From JAHZMA01 sp965205905 (GTDB taxonomy: Bacteria; Pseudomonadota; Alphaproteobacteria; JABAAW01; JAHZMA01), in contig CBDBHZ010000012.1 of the NCBI GenBank assembly GCA_965205905.1, positions 434,001 through 498,000 on the forward strand: a DNA stretch of 64,000 nucleotides. The letters are read 5' to 3'. Below, in pieces: positions 44,037 to 53,358 of this stretch. The notes beneath the pieces are model-generated. The model worked only from the letters and a program-made list of their open reading frames with translations. It ran no database searches and was not told where the DNA came from. The translations under genes and the position numbers were made by a program. Numbering within the stretch: position 1 is the first letter of the stretch; the number at the start of each line of letters is the position of its first letter.

Positions 44037-45718
44037 TGCTTTATGACCTCACCATTCGCAATATTGTGCTGATTGATAGGCTTGATTTAGAATTTGCCGA
44101 AGGGTTAAGCGTGTTAAGTGGCGAAACGGGTGCGGGTAAATCTATTTTACTCGATTCGCTTGGGCTTGCGTTGGGCGGACGTTCTGATGTTGGGCTTCTT
44201 AGGCAAGGTGCGCAAGAAGCATCGGTTAGTATCAGCTTTATTGTGCCTAAAAATCACCCCGCGAACAAATTATTGCAAGCCAATGATATTGCCATGCAGG
44301 ATAAAATCTATATCAGGCGTAAAATCACCCATGATGGCAAAAGCCGTGCGATGGTGAATGACCAAAGCGTTACCGTAAATTTTCTAAAGCAACTTGGTAG
44401 CGAGTTGATAGAGATTCAAGGGCAGTTTGACCAGCACCGTTTGCTGAATCCTGCGCGTCATCTATATTTGCTTGATAGTTTTGGCGGTGTTAATATCAGC
44501 AAGTTGAACCAAGCTTTTACCGCCTATAAACAAACCATCAGCGCGCTTGAAACCCATCAGCAAAAAACCGCTGAAGCCAAGCAAGAACAAGAATTTATCG
44601 CCCATTCTATCGAAGAATTAGAACGGTTAAATCCGCAATCAGACGAGATTGATAATCTTACGGTGAAGCGTCATTTTATGATGAATGCCGAGAAAATCCG
44701 CGCATCTTTATCGCAAGCCGAACAATTATTAACGGGGCAAACTGGAAGTATCACGCAATTAGAACAGTCGATTCGCCATGTGCAGAATGTATCGCTTGAT
44801 GATGAGACGGGCAAGCAACTTAAGCAAAATCTTGAAACCGCTTTGATTGAAATGAATGAGGGGCAGAAAAATTTAAGCATGATTTTAAGCACACTTGATA
44901 GCGATAATATGCAGTTGCAAGAGATTGATGATAGGCTATTTGCGCTGAAAGATGTCGCCCGTAAGCACCGAATCGATGCCGAAAACCTACCACAATTACT
45001 GCAAGATTTACGTAAAAAAGCCATGCTGATTGATGCAGGCGATGATATGTTGGCGCAGTTACAGCTTCAAAAACAGCAAGCCTATGATAATTATGTAGGT
45101 GTTGCCAAGCAAATCAGCGCACAGCGAGGCAAAGCCAAGCAACAATTAGAACAAGCGATGATGCAAGAATTGCCCGCGCTCAAAATGGAATTGGCGCAAT
45201 TTACAGTGAGTATCAGCCCAAAAGCTGAAGCGCAATGGGACGGTAAAGGCATGGATAATGTCCAATTCATGCTTTGCAGTAACCCTGGTCAAGCGGCAGG
45301 CGCACTCAACAAAATTGCATCAGGGGGTGAATTAAGCCGAATCATTCTAGCGTTAAATCTGGTATTTTCTAAAATCCGCAATATTGCGGTTTTGCTATTT
45401 GATGAGGTGGATAGCGGGATTGGCGGGCAAACCGCCGCCTTTATGGGCAAGAGATTACTGCAATTAAGCCATGATAGGCAGGTGATTGTGATTACCCATT
45501 CGCCACAAATCTCGGCATTGGGCAAGCATCATTTCCATGTTAGCAAGCTGATTAAAGATGGTGCAACCATTAGCCAAGTCAAATTATTATCGGCACAAGA
45601 ACGCCTTGAAGAAGTGGCGCGTATGGTATCAGATGGCACCATCACCAACGCCGCCCGTGCCGCCGCCCTCAAATTATTGCAAGGCGGGCATGAATATCAG
45701 GAAACCGATAATGGCTGA
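44036..45718 (+). CDS. recN: DNA repair protein RecN
   Basis: 560-residue SMC-like ATPase acting in double-strand break repair. Walker A LSGETGAGKSILLDSLGL near residue 30, long coiled-coil arms (about 150-370), signature KIASGGELSRIILALNLVF and Walker B VLLFDEVDSGIGGQTAAFMG near 450, followed by ITHSPQISALG. Length is typical. Translationally coupled to bamD; the stop overlaps ligA by 8 bases. Confidence 0.96.
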   Translation: MLYDLTIRNIVLIDRLDLEFAEGLSVLSGETGAGKSILLDSLGLALGGRSDVGLLRQGAQEASVSISFIVPKNHPANKLLQANDIAMQDKIYIRRKITHDGKSRAMVNDQSVTVNFLKQLGSELIEIQGQFDQHRLLNPARHLYLLDSFGGVNISKLNQAFTAYKQTISALETHQQKTAEAKQEQEFIAHSIEELERLNPQSDEIDNLTVKRHFMMNAEKIRASLSQAEQLLTGQTGSITQLEQSIRHVQNVSLDDETGKQLKQNLETALIEMNEGQKNLSMILSTLDSDNMQLQEIDDRLFALKDVARKHRIDAENLPQLLQDLRKKAMLIDAGDDMLAQLQLQKQQAYDNYVGVAKQISAQRGKAKQQLEQAMMQELPALKMELAQFTVSISPKAEAQWDGKGMDNVQFMLCSNPGQAAGALNKIASGGELSRIILALNLVFSKIRNIAVLLFDEVDSGIGGQTAAFMGKRLLQLSHDRQVIVITHSPQISALGKHHFHVSKLIKDGATISQVKLLSAQERLEEVARMVSDGTITNAARAAALKLLQGGHEYQETDNG

Positions 45719-47772
45719 TATGGGTGATGCTGATGCGAAAGCGCGAATCGATTCGTTAAGCAAAGCGATTAAGCGATATGATGATGCTTATTATAACCAA
45801 AATCAAAGCAAGATAGATGATGCAAGCTATGATGATTTGCGGCGCGAATTACGGAAATTAGAGGACGCATATCCTAACTTAAAACAGGCGGATAGTGTTA
45901 GCGATAAGGTGGGTTCCCCGCTCAATAATGAGTTGCCACATAAAGCGTTCAGCAAGGTCAAGCATTTGAAGCCGATGCTATCGCTAGATAATGCGTTTAA
46001 CGAAGGCGATATTGCCGAATTTATGCGGAAAATGAGAGATTTTTTGAAATCCCCGAATGATGAATTTATGCCCCTATTGGCAGAATTAAAGATTGATGGG
46101 TTATCTGCCGCGATTCACTATAAAAATGGCAGGGCTTGCATACGCCCTCACGCGGGGCGATGGCGAAACGGGCGAGGATATTACCGCCAACATCAAGAGC
46201 ATTAAGGCGATTCCGCATCAATTATCAGGCAATCCGCCTGATTATCTTGAAGTTCGGGGCGAGATTTTTTTTGATAAGCAAGATTTTGCGACCCTGAATC
46301 AATCGCTTAATGATGAGGGTAAAAAGCAATTTTCAAGCGCGCGCAATGCGGCATCGGGGTCTCTGCGACAATTAGATGCCAGCATCACCGCCAGCCGCAC
46401 GCTTAAATGTTTCGCCTATACTATCGGTGAGGTGAGTGATGATTTTAAAGCCATAAATGGTGAGGATATTTTACAAAAATTAACAGATTTTGGCTTGCCT
46501 GTGAATCCCTATCGTAAATTATGCGAATCGATGGAAACATTATTGGCATTTTATGATGAGGTCAGCAAGAAACGCGAGAGCCTGCCTTACGAGATTGATG
46601 GCATGGTGTATAAGTTAAACGATATTGCTTTGCGCGAACGGTTGGGTGTGGTGGCACGTTATCCGCGTTGGGCGATTGCCCATAAATTCCCCGCTGAAAA
46701 GAAAATCACCACCCTAAATGCTATCACAATTCAGGTGGGGCGTACGGGTAGTCTAACGCCAGTCGCGGAGTTAGAACCTGTCTTTATCAATGGCGTTAAA
46801 ATTCAGCGGGCTACTCTGCATAATGATGATGAGATTAAGCGCAAAGATATTCGAGTTGGCGATAGGGTTGAAATTCAACGCGCTGGAGATGTAATTCCGC
46901 AAATCACCCGTAGCATCGATGCCGAGAATAGAGATGAATATCCGCGCGAAGTATTTACATTTCCGCAAAACTGCCCTGTATGTGATACCAAGACTGTACG
47001 CGTGCAAGATGAGGCTGCCATTCGTTGCCCGAATTTTCAATGCCCCGCACAACAGATTGAGGCGATGAAGCATTTGGTCAGCCGTGATGCGTTTAATATT
47101 GATGGGTTAGGCGAACAGCAATTAAAATTATTTATTGAAAAAGGTTTTTTAGGCAGTCTAGCCGATATTTTCAGGCTATATCAGCATCGCGATAAAATTC
47201 TGGCACTAGAAGGCTTTCAAGAAAAATCGGTCAATAATCTGATGCAATCCATTGATGCCACCAAAAACAATATCACGCTGGATAAATTCATCTATGCGCT
47301 TGGGATTCGGCATATCGGGACTATCACTGCCAAAGATTTGGGTTTTGCCTATAGCACAATAGAAAATCTGCAACATGCGTGGCATCATTTAAATGAAGAA
47401 GCGAATCAGCAATTCATCATTGATATTGAGGGCTGTAGCCATAAAGTGCTAGAAGCGATTCAAGATTTTATCGGCAAACAGGCACATTTGTTTGATGATT
47501 TATGCGCTGTGCTAAATATTACCCCACTTATTCGCACAAATGATGGCGCGTTTGCAGGCAAAAAACTCCTCTTCACTGGCACATTAGAAAAATTAAGCCG
47601 TAGTGAAGCCAAAGCAATGGCTGAAAAAGCAGGCGCAAGCATGGTATCAGGCGTTTCGGCAAAGCTTGATTATCTGGTGGTGGGCGCAAACCCCGGTAGT
47701 AAACTCACCAAAGCGCAAGCACTTGATATTGCTATATTATCTGAACAAGAATTTATTGATGCGATAAATTAA
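45711..47772 (+). pseudogene. ligA: NAD-dependent DNA ligase, disrupted by a +1 frameshift
   Basis: The gene reads in two frames. Frame one (45711 to about 46133) gives residues 1-141 with the adenylation lysine in ELKIDGLSA (Lys127). It then continues in the next frame with LAYALTRGDGETGEDIT. The break lies in AGGGCTT at 46131-46137: removing one G (46132-46134) restores the family sequence. Downstream are OB fold, zinc finger (CPVCDTKTV, CPNFQCPAQQ), HhH motifs and a C-terminal BRCT domain. LigA is normally essential, so this is either an assembly/sequencing error at a GGG run or a real lesion. No second ligase is visible. Confidence 0.9.
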
Positions 47773-47812
47773 TAGGGCGCGATATTGTAGCTTTGCACCT
47801 TATAAAGGCGCG

Positions 47813-47830
47813 GTAAATTAAAACCGCACC
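47813..47830. other. weak hairpin between ligA and the bactofilin gene
   Basis: Short arms GCGGT and ACCGC with an 8-base loop lie in the 72-base gap between convergent ligA and the bactofilin gene. Neither strand has a strong T-run, so it is at best a weak terminator. Confidence 0.25.
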
Positions 47831-47844
47831 CTCATAAAATATTA

Positions 47845-48318
47845 CTATCTAGGGCCTTTGCCGCTTTTCTTTTCTTCGAAAATCACATTGGCATCCATGA
47901 TTTCATCATCATGCTCTGGGCTTTCTAGCAAAGGCGTTACCTCAGCTTTACGACACAACCCATCAATATGACTGCCTGCTTCGATTGCCAGAATTTCGTG
48001 TAAAATATTGCCTTCAATATGCGCGTGTCCGTAAAGTTCGGCAATACGGGCAGTAATATCGCCTACAACCCTGCCAGATACCCGTAAATGGTCAGCATAA
48101 ATTTTTCCAACCACAATGCCTTTCGGGCCAAGAGTAATCACATTAGCGCGTAAATCGCCATCGACCTTGCCATCGATATGAATATCACCATCACTGTGAA
48201 GATTGCCTTTCATACGCGTTGATTCGCTGATGATTGTTGGCGCCCGCTCGCCCGCTGAAATCGGCGGTGAGTATGATGAACCTGTGTTATTATTGGTGTT
48301 TGTTGGTGTATTAGCCAT
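47845..48318 (-). CDS. bactofilin
   Basis: 157-residue polymer-forming cytoskeletal protein. The central domain (about residues 30-120) has repeated hydrophobic beta-helix turns such as GDIHIDGKVDGDLRANVITL and GHAHIEGNILHEILAI, flanked by disordered, Asn/Thr-rich N- and Lys-rich C-terminal ends, the normal bactofilin layout. It overlaps the M23 peptidase gene by 8 bases. A bactofilin paired with an M23 endopeptidase is known in BacA-LmdC of stalked alphaproteobacteria, where it shapes local wall growth. Confidence 0.9.
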   Translation of the reverse strand: MANTPTNTNNNTGSSYSPPISAGERAPTIISESTRMKGNLHSDGDIHIDGKVDGDLRANVITLGPKGIVVGKIYADHLRVSGRVVGDITARIAELYGHAHIEGNILHEILAIEAGSHIDGLCRKAEVTPLLESPEHDDEIMDANVIFEEKKSGKGPR

Positions 48319-49828
48319 TGTCTTCTATTATTCCTTTATATGCGTATTTGCCTGCTTGAATGAAAAGTTTCGGGTCAAAAGGTTGCCCCTGAAACCTGAT
48401 TTCGTAATGCACATGCGGCCCTGAGCTACGCCCAGTACTGCCAACCGTGCCGATGATTTGTTTCAAATTAACCTTATCACCTTTTTTTACATTAATTGCG
48501 CGCATATGTCCATAGCGGGTTCTAAATCCACAACCATGGTCTATTTCTACCATATTGCCATACGCGCCCAACTGCCCTGCAAAAACCACAGTGCCAGCCG
48601 ATGTTGCCCATACAGGTGTGTTATACCATGCCACAAAATCTAAACCATAATGCATTTCACGCCCGCGCCCCGTAAATGGGTCGACGCGAAAACCGAATTT
48701 TGACGATAAACGGTGCGTATCAACAGGCTCAATCAGCGGCATACAACTCATAAAAGATTGCATTGCCTCAAGTTTATTAACGCGGTAATCAAGCTGTTCT
48801 TGCCGTAAATTCAATAAATCGGTCAGGCGCGCATCATTATCGTCAACATTAAGCGCAGGACCACCAACCCCATTGACTGCCACTGGTAATAAGCCGATTT
48901 TGGTAAGTCGATTCACCGTTAAACCACTGACATCAATGATTTTGCCGATACTATCAAGCGAATAATCAGTGCGCTTAATTTCACGTTCTAGCACTTTCTT
49001 TTGATTCGACTGCACATAAGTGAGAGTTCGCACCAAGCTTTCAGCTTCGGCTAATAAATTTTCACTACTGCCTTCTACCACCTCATCAATCGTCTGCCCA
49101 ACAAGGGTACGCAACTGCGCTACAAAATCAGAAAGCACATGTTCAGCATTTTGGTCTAATTTGGTGCGGACATATAATTTTTCACGAATATCATTCAAAT
49201 CACCACGCAAAGAATCATTTTCTTCCACTACCGAAAGATAGGCGGTTCTAAGCTCGTTATGCGAGGTTTCGATGTTGCCCAATGCCGCTTCAGTGGTAAG
49301 GCTATCACGCCTTAGCGCATCACGCGCATTTTCTAATGTCTTGATATAATCGGTCATTTCCTGACGGCTAAGTAGCAACACACCATCGCCTTTTTGGATT
49401 TTATCACTGGTGCTAATCTCGCCATCGACCCGTTCTAGCAAATGCGATAGGCGGTTATTATTAAACCAATCATTCAACACACGCAATGTTTCAGGCGAAT
49501 TATAGCTACGCCCACGCACTGATTCCACATCTAGATAAAGCTGATTCACCTCTTTATAGACATCGCGAAACACAACGGAAGTTTCGTGCATGGTATCAAG
49601 CGAATATTCGGCTGTGTAAAGCCGTATAAAAGAAAAAGCATAAATAATGCTTAACAAAGTGATAGAGAGCAATACAAATACTGCAATCACTTTTTGCTTC
49701 CATGCCTCAACATAGATATATTTAGAATAATGTCGCGTTTTTGAACGGAAGATGATTTCCCTATCATGGAAACAATCTTTCATAAATTTACGCATTTTTG
49801 CACTGATGCCGAATGTTTCAGTCCGCAT
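48311..49828 (-). CDS. M23 family metallopeptidase, LmdC-like, membrane-anchored
   Basis: 505-residue predicted peptidoglycan endopeptidase. Cytoplasmic N-terminal 45 residues, one membrane helix (about 48-72), a periplasmic coiled-coil region (about 95-330), then an M23/LytM domain (about 365-495) with the zinc ligands in MHYGLDF (H-x3-D) and HVHYE (HxH). Both motifs are intact, so it should be active. It is the first gene of a two-gene unit with bactofilin, controlled by the promoter at 49874-49901. The fit to LmdC is by domain order and neighbour, not by measured similarity. Confidence 0.9.
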   Translation of the reverse strand: MRTETFGISAKMRKFMKDCFHDREIIFRSKTRHYSKYIYVEAWKQKVIAVFVLLSITLLSIIYAFSFIRLYTAEYSLDTMHETSVVFRDVYKEVNQLYLDVESVRGRSYNSPETLRVLNDWFNNNRLSHLLERVDGEISTSDKIQKGDGVLLLSRQEMTDYIKTLENARDALRRDSLTTEAALGNIETSHNELRTAYLSVVEENDSLRGDLNDIREKLYVRTKLDQNAEHVLSDFVAQLRTLVGQTIDEVVEGSSENLLAEAESLVRTLTYVQSNQKKVLEREIKRTDYSLDSIGKIIDVSGLTVNRLTKIGLLPVAVNGVGGPALNVDDNDARLTDLLNLRQEQLDYRVNKLEAMQSFMSCMPLIEPVDTHRLSSKFGFRVDPFTGRGREMHYGLDFVAWYNTPVWATSAGTVVFAGQLGAYGNMVEIDHGCGFRTRYGHMRAINVKKGDKVNLKQIIGTVGSTGRSSGPHVHYEIRFQGQPFDPKLFIQAGKYAYKGIIEDNG

Positions 49829-49852
49829 ATCTCACCTTAACCAATATATAAT

Positions 49853-49872
49853 AAAGTTAATAATTTAACTTT
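49853..49872. promoter_or_regulatory. 20-base perfect palindrome at the start point of the M23/bactofilin unit
   Basis: AAAGTTAA-TAAT-TTAACTTT is a perfect 8-pair dyad immediately downstream of the -10 box of the M23 peptidase promoter, so it would span about +1 to +20. It looks like an operator. No T-run follows at terminator spacing. Confidence 0.45.
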
Positions 49873-49873
49873 T

Positions 49874-49901
49874 ATTGTATCCTATAAAATTCTGTTTTCA
49901 A
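49874..49901 (-). promoter_or_regulatory. candidate promoter of the M23/bactofilin unit
   Basis: Minus-strand TTGAAA (49896-49901), a 16-base spacer and TACAAT (49874-49879), each matching 5 of 6 consensus bases. The predicted start near 49867 gives a leader of about 39 bases. One of the clearest promoters in the window. Confidence 0.6.
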
Positions 49902-50011
49902 TTTTTGAAGCAAGTAACATACTGCTTCACCTTAAAAAAATTCTGTTATAACAATCACTCATCAAATAATCATTAGCCTGACTTATAACATTGTCATCTT
50001 TTTGTTTCAAC

Positions 50012-50037
50012 AAAAAAGACTGATTATTTTTCATCAG
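50012..50037 (-). terminator. weak terminator after gatB
   Basis: Arms CTGAT/ATCAG (50020-50024 and 50033-50037) followed on the minus strand by six T (50012-50017), beginning right after the gatB stop. The stem is only 5 pairs. A second AT-rich hairpin (49998-50017) overlaps the T-run. Confidence 0.4.
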
Positions 50038-50038
50038 A

Positions 50039-51490
50039 TTATAATTTCTCTCTTAAAATCCGATTCACCTCTTTAGGATTCACTTTACCACCGCTACGCT
50101 TCATCGCCTGCCCGACAAACCAACCAAATAAATTTTGATTGCCACCCTTATAATCGGCAAGCTGAGACGGGCTATCGGCAATAATAGCATCAATCAATTT
50201 TTCAATTTCGCCACTATCACTAATTTGCTCCAAACCTTTTTCAGCGATAATATCGCTTGCATCCTTGCCATTTTGCATCATCTCGTCAAACACGTCTTTG
50301 GCAATCCGCCCAGATATTGTGCCTTTTTCGATAAATTCAAGCAAACCGCCCAACGCTTTGGCATTAACGGGAGAGTTTTCTAATGCAATCTCTGCCTTAT
50401 TCAGCCGCCCTAATAATTCGGATATCACCCAATTTGCCGCCAATTTCGCATTCACATTTTTTGCTGCTTGTTCAAAATAATCAGCGCGATTTTGTTCCGT
50501 TACCAACACCGCCGCATCATAGGCACTGATACCATAATCGGCGATAAACCGTGCCGCTTTGGCATCGGGCAATTCGGGCAATCTGCTTCGCATTTCTTCA
50601 ATCAACGCATCATCAATCACCACTTCTGGTAAATCTGGGTCAGAAAAATAGCGGTAATCATGCGCCTCTTCTTTTGAGCGCATCGCGATTGTTTCAGCCT
50701 TCGCGATATTATAAAGCCGTGTTTCTTGCTTGATTGTGCCACCATCTTCTAGCACGCTAATCTGGCGTCGTGCTTCATATTCAACGGCTTGACGCAAGAA
50801 TTTAAGCGAATTCAGATTTTTAATCTCACAGCGGGTGCCTAATTCAGCCCCAACTTTCCGCACCGAAACATTGGCATCAGCCCGTAGCGAGCCTTCTTGC
50901 ATATTGCCATCACAACTGCCAACATAGCGCAAAATGCTTCGCACTTTTTCAACATAAAGCGCAGCTTCATTTGCCGAACGCATATCAGGGTTCGAGACAA
51001 TCTCCATCAGCGCAATCCCGCATCGGTTAAGGTCAATCAGGCTTTTACCGGGTATTTGGTCATGCAAGGATTTACCCGCATCTTGTTCTAAATGCAGCCT
51101 CTCAATGCCGATATGTTTCATCTCGCCATCAATATCAATCATCACCGTGCCACCCGAAACGATAGGCTTATCAAATTGCGAAATCTGATAGCCTTGTGGC
51201 AAATCAGCATAAAAATAATTCTTGCGCGCAAAGATAGAAATGTTATTGATTTTTGAGCCCAATGCCAACCCACTTTTGATGGCTTGATGCACGCATTCCT
51301 GATTCAGCACGGGCAACATGCCGGGCATCGCCGCATCAACCAATGTTACTTGTGCGTTAGGTTCAGCACCAAAAGAAGTGGAAGCCTTAGAGAATAATTT
51401 TGATTCGCTTGCCACTTGCGCGTGAATTTCTAGCCCTATCACCAATTCCCAATCGCCTGTATTGCCTTTAATGAGATTATTATTCGCCAT
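50039..51490 (-). CDS. gatB: aspartyl/glutamyl-tRNA(Asn/Gln) amidotransferase subunit B
   Basis: 483-residue subunit that recognises mischarged tRNA and activates the aminoacyl carboxylate. The start MANNNL is chosen because the longer frame runs into gatA; the resulting overlap with gatA is 11 bases. Signatures: WELVIGLEIHAQV, LPGMLPVLNQECVHQAIKSG-like region, KNYFYADLPQGYQISQFD, ADANVSVR, KNLNSLKFLRQAVEYE, and a C-terminal YqeY-like helical domain. GatCAB usually implies that Gln-tRNA, Asn-tRNA or both are made indirectly. Confidence 0.97.
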   Translation of the reverse strand: MANNNLIKGNTGDWELVIGLEIHAQVASESKLFSKASTSFGAEPNAQVTLVDAAMPGMLPVLNQECVHQAIKSGLALGSKINNISIFARKNYFYADLPQGYQISQFDKPIVSGGTVMIDIDGEMKHIGIERLHLEQDAGKSLHDQIPGKSLIDLNRCGIALMEIVSNPDMRSANEAALYVEKVRSILRYVGSCDGNMQEGSLRADANVSVRKVGAELGTRCEIKNLNSLKFLRQAVEYEARRQISVLEDGGTIKQETRLYNIAKAETIAMRSKEEAHDYRYFSDPDLPEVVIDDALIEEMRSRLPELPDAKAARFIADYGISAYDAAVLVTEQNRADYFEQAAKNVNAKLAANWVISELLGRLNKAEIALENSPVNAKALGGLLEFIEKGTISGRIAKDVFDEMMQNGKDASDIIAEKGLEQISDSGEIEKLIDAIIADSPSQLADYKGGNQNLFGWFVGQAMKRSGGKVNPKEVNRILREKL

Positions 51491-53000
51491 CGATAATCCC
51501 TTTCGGCAGGTTATCAAAGCCGATTTCAGATTCAAAAATATCAGCCACTTGCAACAGACGCGGCTCATCAAAATGCTGTCCGATAAATTGCACCCCTAAT
51601 GGCAAACCATCTTGATTTAACCCCGATGGCACCGAAAGTGCAGGCAAGCCCGCCATTGATGCAGGCACGGTGAAAATATCAGAAAGATAGGCTTGCACAG
51701 GGTCTAACCCAAATGTAGCAATCGGTTCAGCAGCTTTTGGCGTGGTGGGGGCGAAAATAACATCGCATTGCGTGAAGGCCTGCTGAAAATCTTGCATTAT
51801 CAAACGGCGAACTTTTTGCGCTTTTAAGAAATAAGCATCATAATAGCCTGCCGATAATACATAAGTGCCAATCAAAATACGCCTTTTCACCTCGTCTCCG
51901 AAGCCTTCCGCGCGGGTTTTACGATACATTTCATCAAGCGTATCCACATCATTAGCGGTGCGATGCCCGTAACGGACACCATCATAGCGCGATAAATTGC
52001 CCGATGCTTCGGCAGGGGCAATCACATAATAAGCAGGCAGGGCATATTCAGTCATTTTCAGTGAAATCGGCACAATTTCTGCGCCTGCTTGTTGCAATAA
52101 TTCCTGTGCTTGTTGGCAATTTTTCTTAATCTCATCATCTAAATCATCGGGGAAATATTCTTGCGCCACGCCTATTTTCAAGCCTTTGATTGATTGCCCG
52201 AATTTCTCGTGAAAATTTGGCACTTTTTGCCGTGAGGTCGTCATATCACGCGCATCATGCCCGCACATAATTTCTAGCAATAACGCGCCATCCCATATTG
52301 TGCGCGTCAAGATACTGGCTTGGTCAAGTGATGAGGCGAATGCCACCATGCCATAGCGTGAGCATCTGCCATAGGTAGGCTTGATGCCGACTGTGCCAGT
52401 GAGTGCCGCAGGTTGCCGAATCGAGCCACCCGTATCACTGCCTGTTGCTGCCACAATCGCCCGCATCGCCACCGATGCCGAACTACCACCTGATGAGCCA
52501 CCCGGTATTAAATCAGTATCACTGCTAACAGCGTTTTTGCCATTCGCACGCCACGGATTTACCACGCTACCATAATAGCTGTTTTTATTGGCAGACCCCA
52601 TCGCAAACTCATCTTGATTCAGCTTGCCGATAGTGATACTGCCCGCTTGTTCTAGCCTATCAATCACAGTGGCGGTATAGGGTGGCTTAAAGCCCTTTAG
52701 AATATTGCTTGCGGCTTGGGTATCCATGCCATTGATGGCGAATAAATCCTTATGTGCCAGTGGTATGCCGTCTAATTGACCTGCATCGCCCTTTTTACGG
52801 CGTTCATCACTTTGTTTTGCGTTTTTTCGTGCGCTATCTTCGGCAATGTAGCTATAGATATTCAGCTTTTTGGCTTGTTCTGCATTATCAAGCGCGCATT
52901 GGGTGAGTTCAGATGCGGTGAAATCGCCTTTATCTAGCCCATCAAGCATCTGCTTGATGGTGAGTTGCATCAGATTATTGCCAGATATTTTATTAGGCAT
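51480..53000 (-). CDS. gatA: aspartyl/glutamyl-tRNA(Asn/Gln) amidotransferase subunit A
   Basis: 506-residue amidase subunit releasing ammonia from glutamine. The Ser-cisSer-Lys triad is visible: Lys in PLAHKDLFA, GGSSGGSSASVA, and the nucleophile in TGSDTGGSIRQPA. The ATG at 53000 overlaps the gatC stop by 8 bases, supporting this start over a 31-codon longer frame. A further in-frame ATG (MQLTIKQM) is possible. Middle gene of gatC-gatA-gatB. Confidence 0.97.
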   Translation of the reverse strand: MPNKISGNNLMQLTIKQMLDGLDKGDFTASELTQCALDNAEQAKKLNIYSYIAEDSARKNAKQSDERRKKGDAGQLDGIPLAHKDLFAINGMDTQAASNILKGFKPPYTATVIDRLEQAGSITIGKLNQDEFAMGSANKNSYYGSVVNPWRANGKNAVSSDTDLIPGGSSGGSSASVAMRAIVAATGSDTGGSIRQPAALTGTVGIKPTYGRCSRYGMVAFASSLDQASILTRTIWDGALLLEIMCGHDARDMTTSRQKVPNFHEKFGQSIKGLKIGVAQEYFPDDLDDEIKKNCQQAQELLQQAGAEIVPISLKMTEYALPAYYVIAPAEASGNLSRYDGVRYGHRTANDVDTLDEMYRKTRAEGFGDEVKRRILIGTYVLSAGYYDAYFLKAQKVRRLIMQDFQQAFTQCDVIFAPTTPKAAEPIATFGLDPVQAYLSDIFTVPASMAGLPALSVPSGLNQDGLPLGVQFIGQHFDEPRLLQVADIFESEIGFDNLPKGIIDGE

Positions 53001-53286
53001 TATCAACCACTTTCGGCACCACGAAAAAGCCCATCTCGCTTTCAGGCGCGTTTTGTAGCACCTTATCGGCAATATTATTCTCTGCCACGCCATCAGTGCG
53101 CCATACAGCTTGTTCTAGCATCGGGCTGATGAGGGGTTCAACATTATCGGTATCAACCTGCGATAGCTGACCGACATAATCCAAGATTTTATTCAAATCC
53201 TGTTGTAATTGCGCCTCTGCCTGTTCGGATATTTCTATATTCGCCAAACCTGCAATGCGTCTTACGATGGTGTTATCAATGCTCAT
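52993..53286 (-). CDS. gatC: aspartyl/glutamyl-tRNA(Asn/Gln) amidotransferase subunit C
   Basis: 97-residue small subunit that wraps between GatA and GatB and stabilises the complex. Typical sequence: TIVRRIAGLANIEIS, LQQDLNKILDYVGQLSQVDTD, and the conserved end VPKVVDN. First gene of the gatCAB operon; the 72-base gap upstream follows mnmA on the same strand. Confidence 0.94.
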   Translation of the reverse strand: MSIDNTIVRRIAGLANIEISEQAEAQLQQDLNKILDYVGQLSQVDTDNVEPLISPMLEQAVWRTDGVAENNIADKVLQNAPESEMGFFVVPKVVDNA

Positions 53287-53358
53287 AATGTGATTTACTA
53301 GCCAAAATTGCGCTCATATGCAAGTGTTTTTTGCCGATACCAACATGTTAATTTGATG

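Noticed and set aside
46093..46140. Separate short gene starting at an ATG inside ligA
   Set aside because: The sequence after the break matches the middle of LigA, so it is the continuation of ligA in another frame, not a new gene.
47813..47830. Strong terminator between ligA and the bactofilin gene
   Set aside because: The stem is 5 pairs and no T-run follows, so it was listed only as a weak hairpin.
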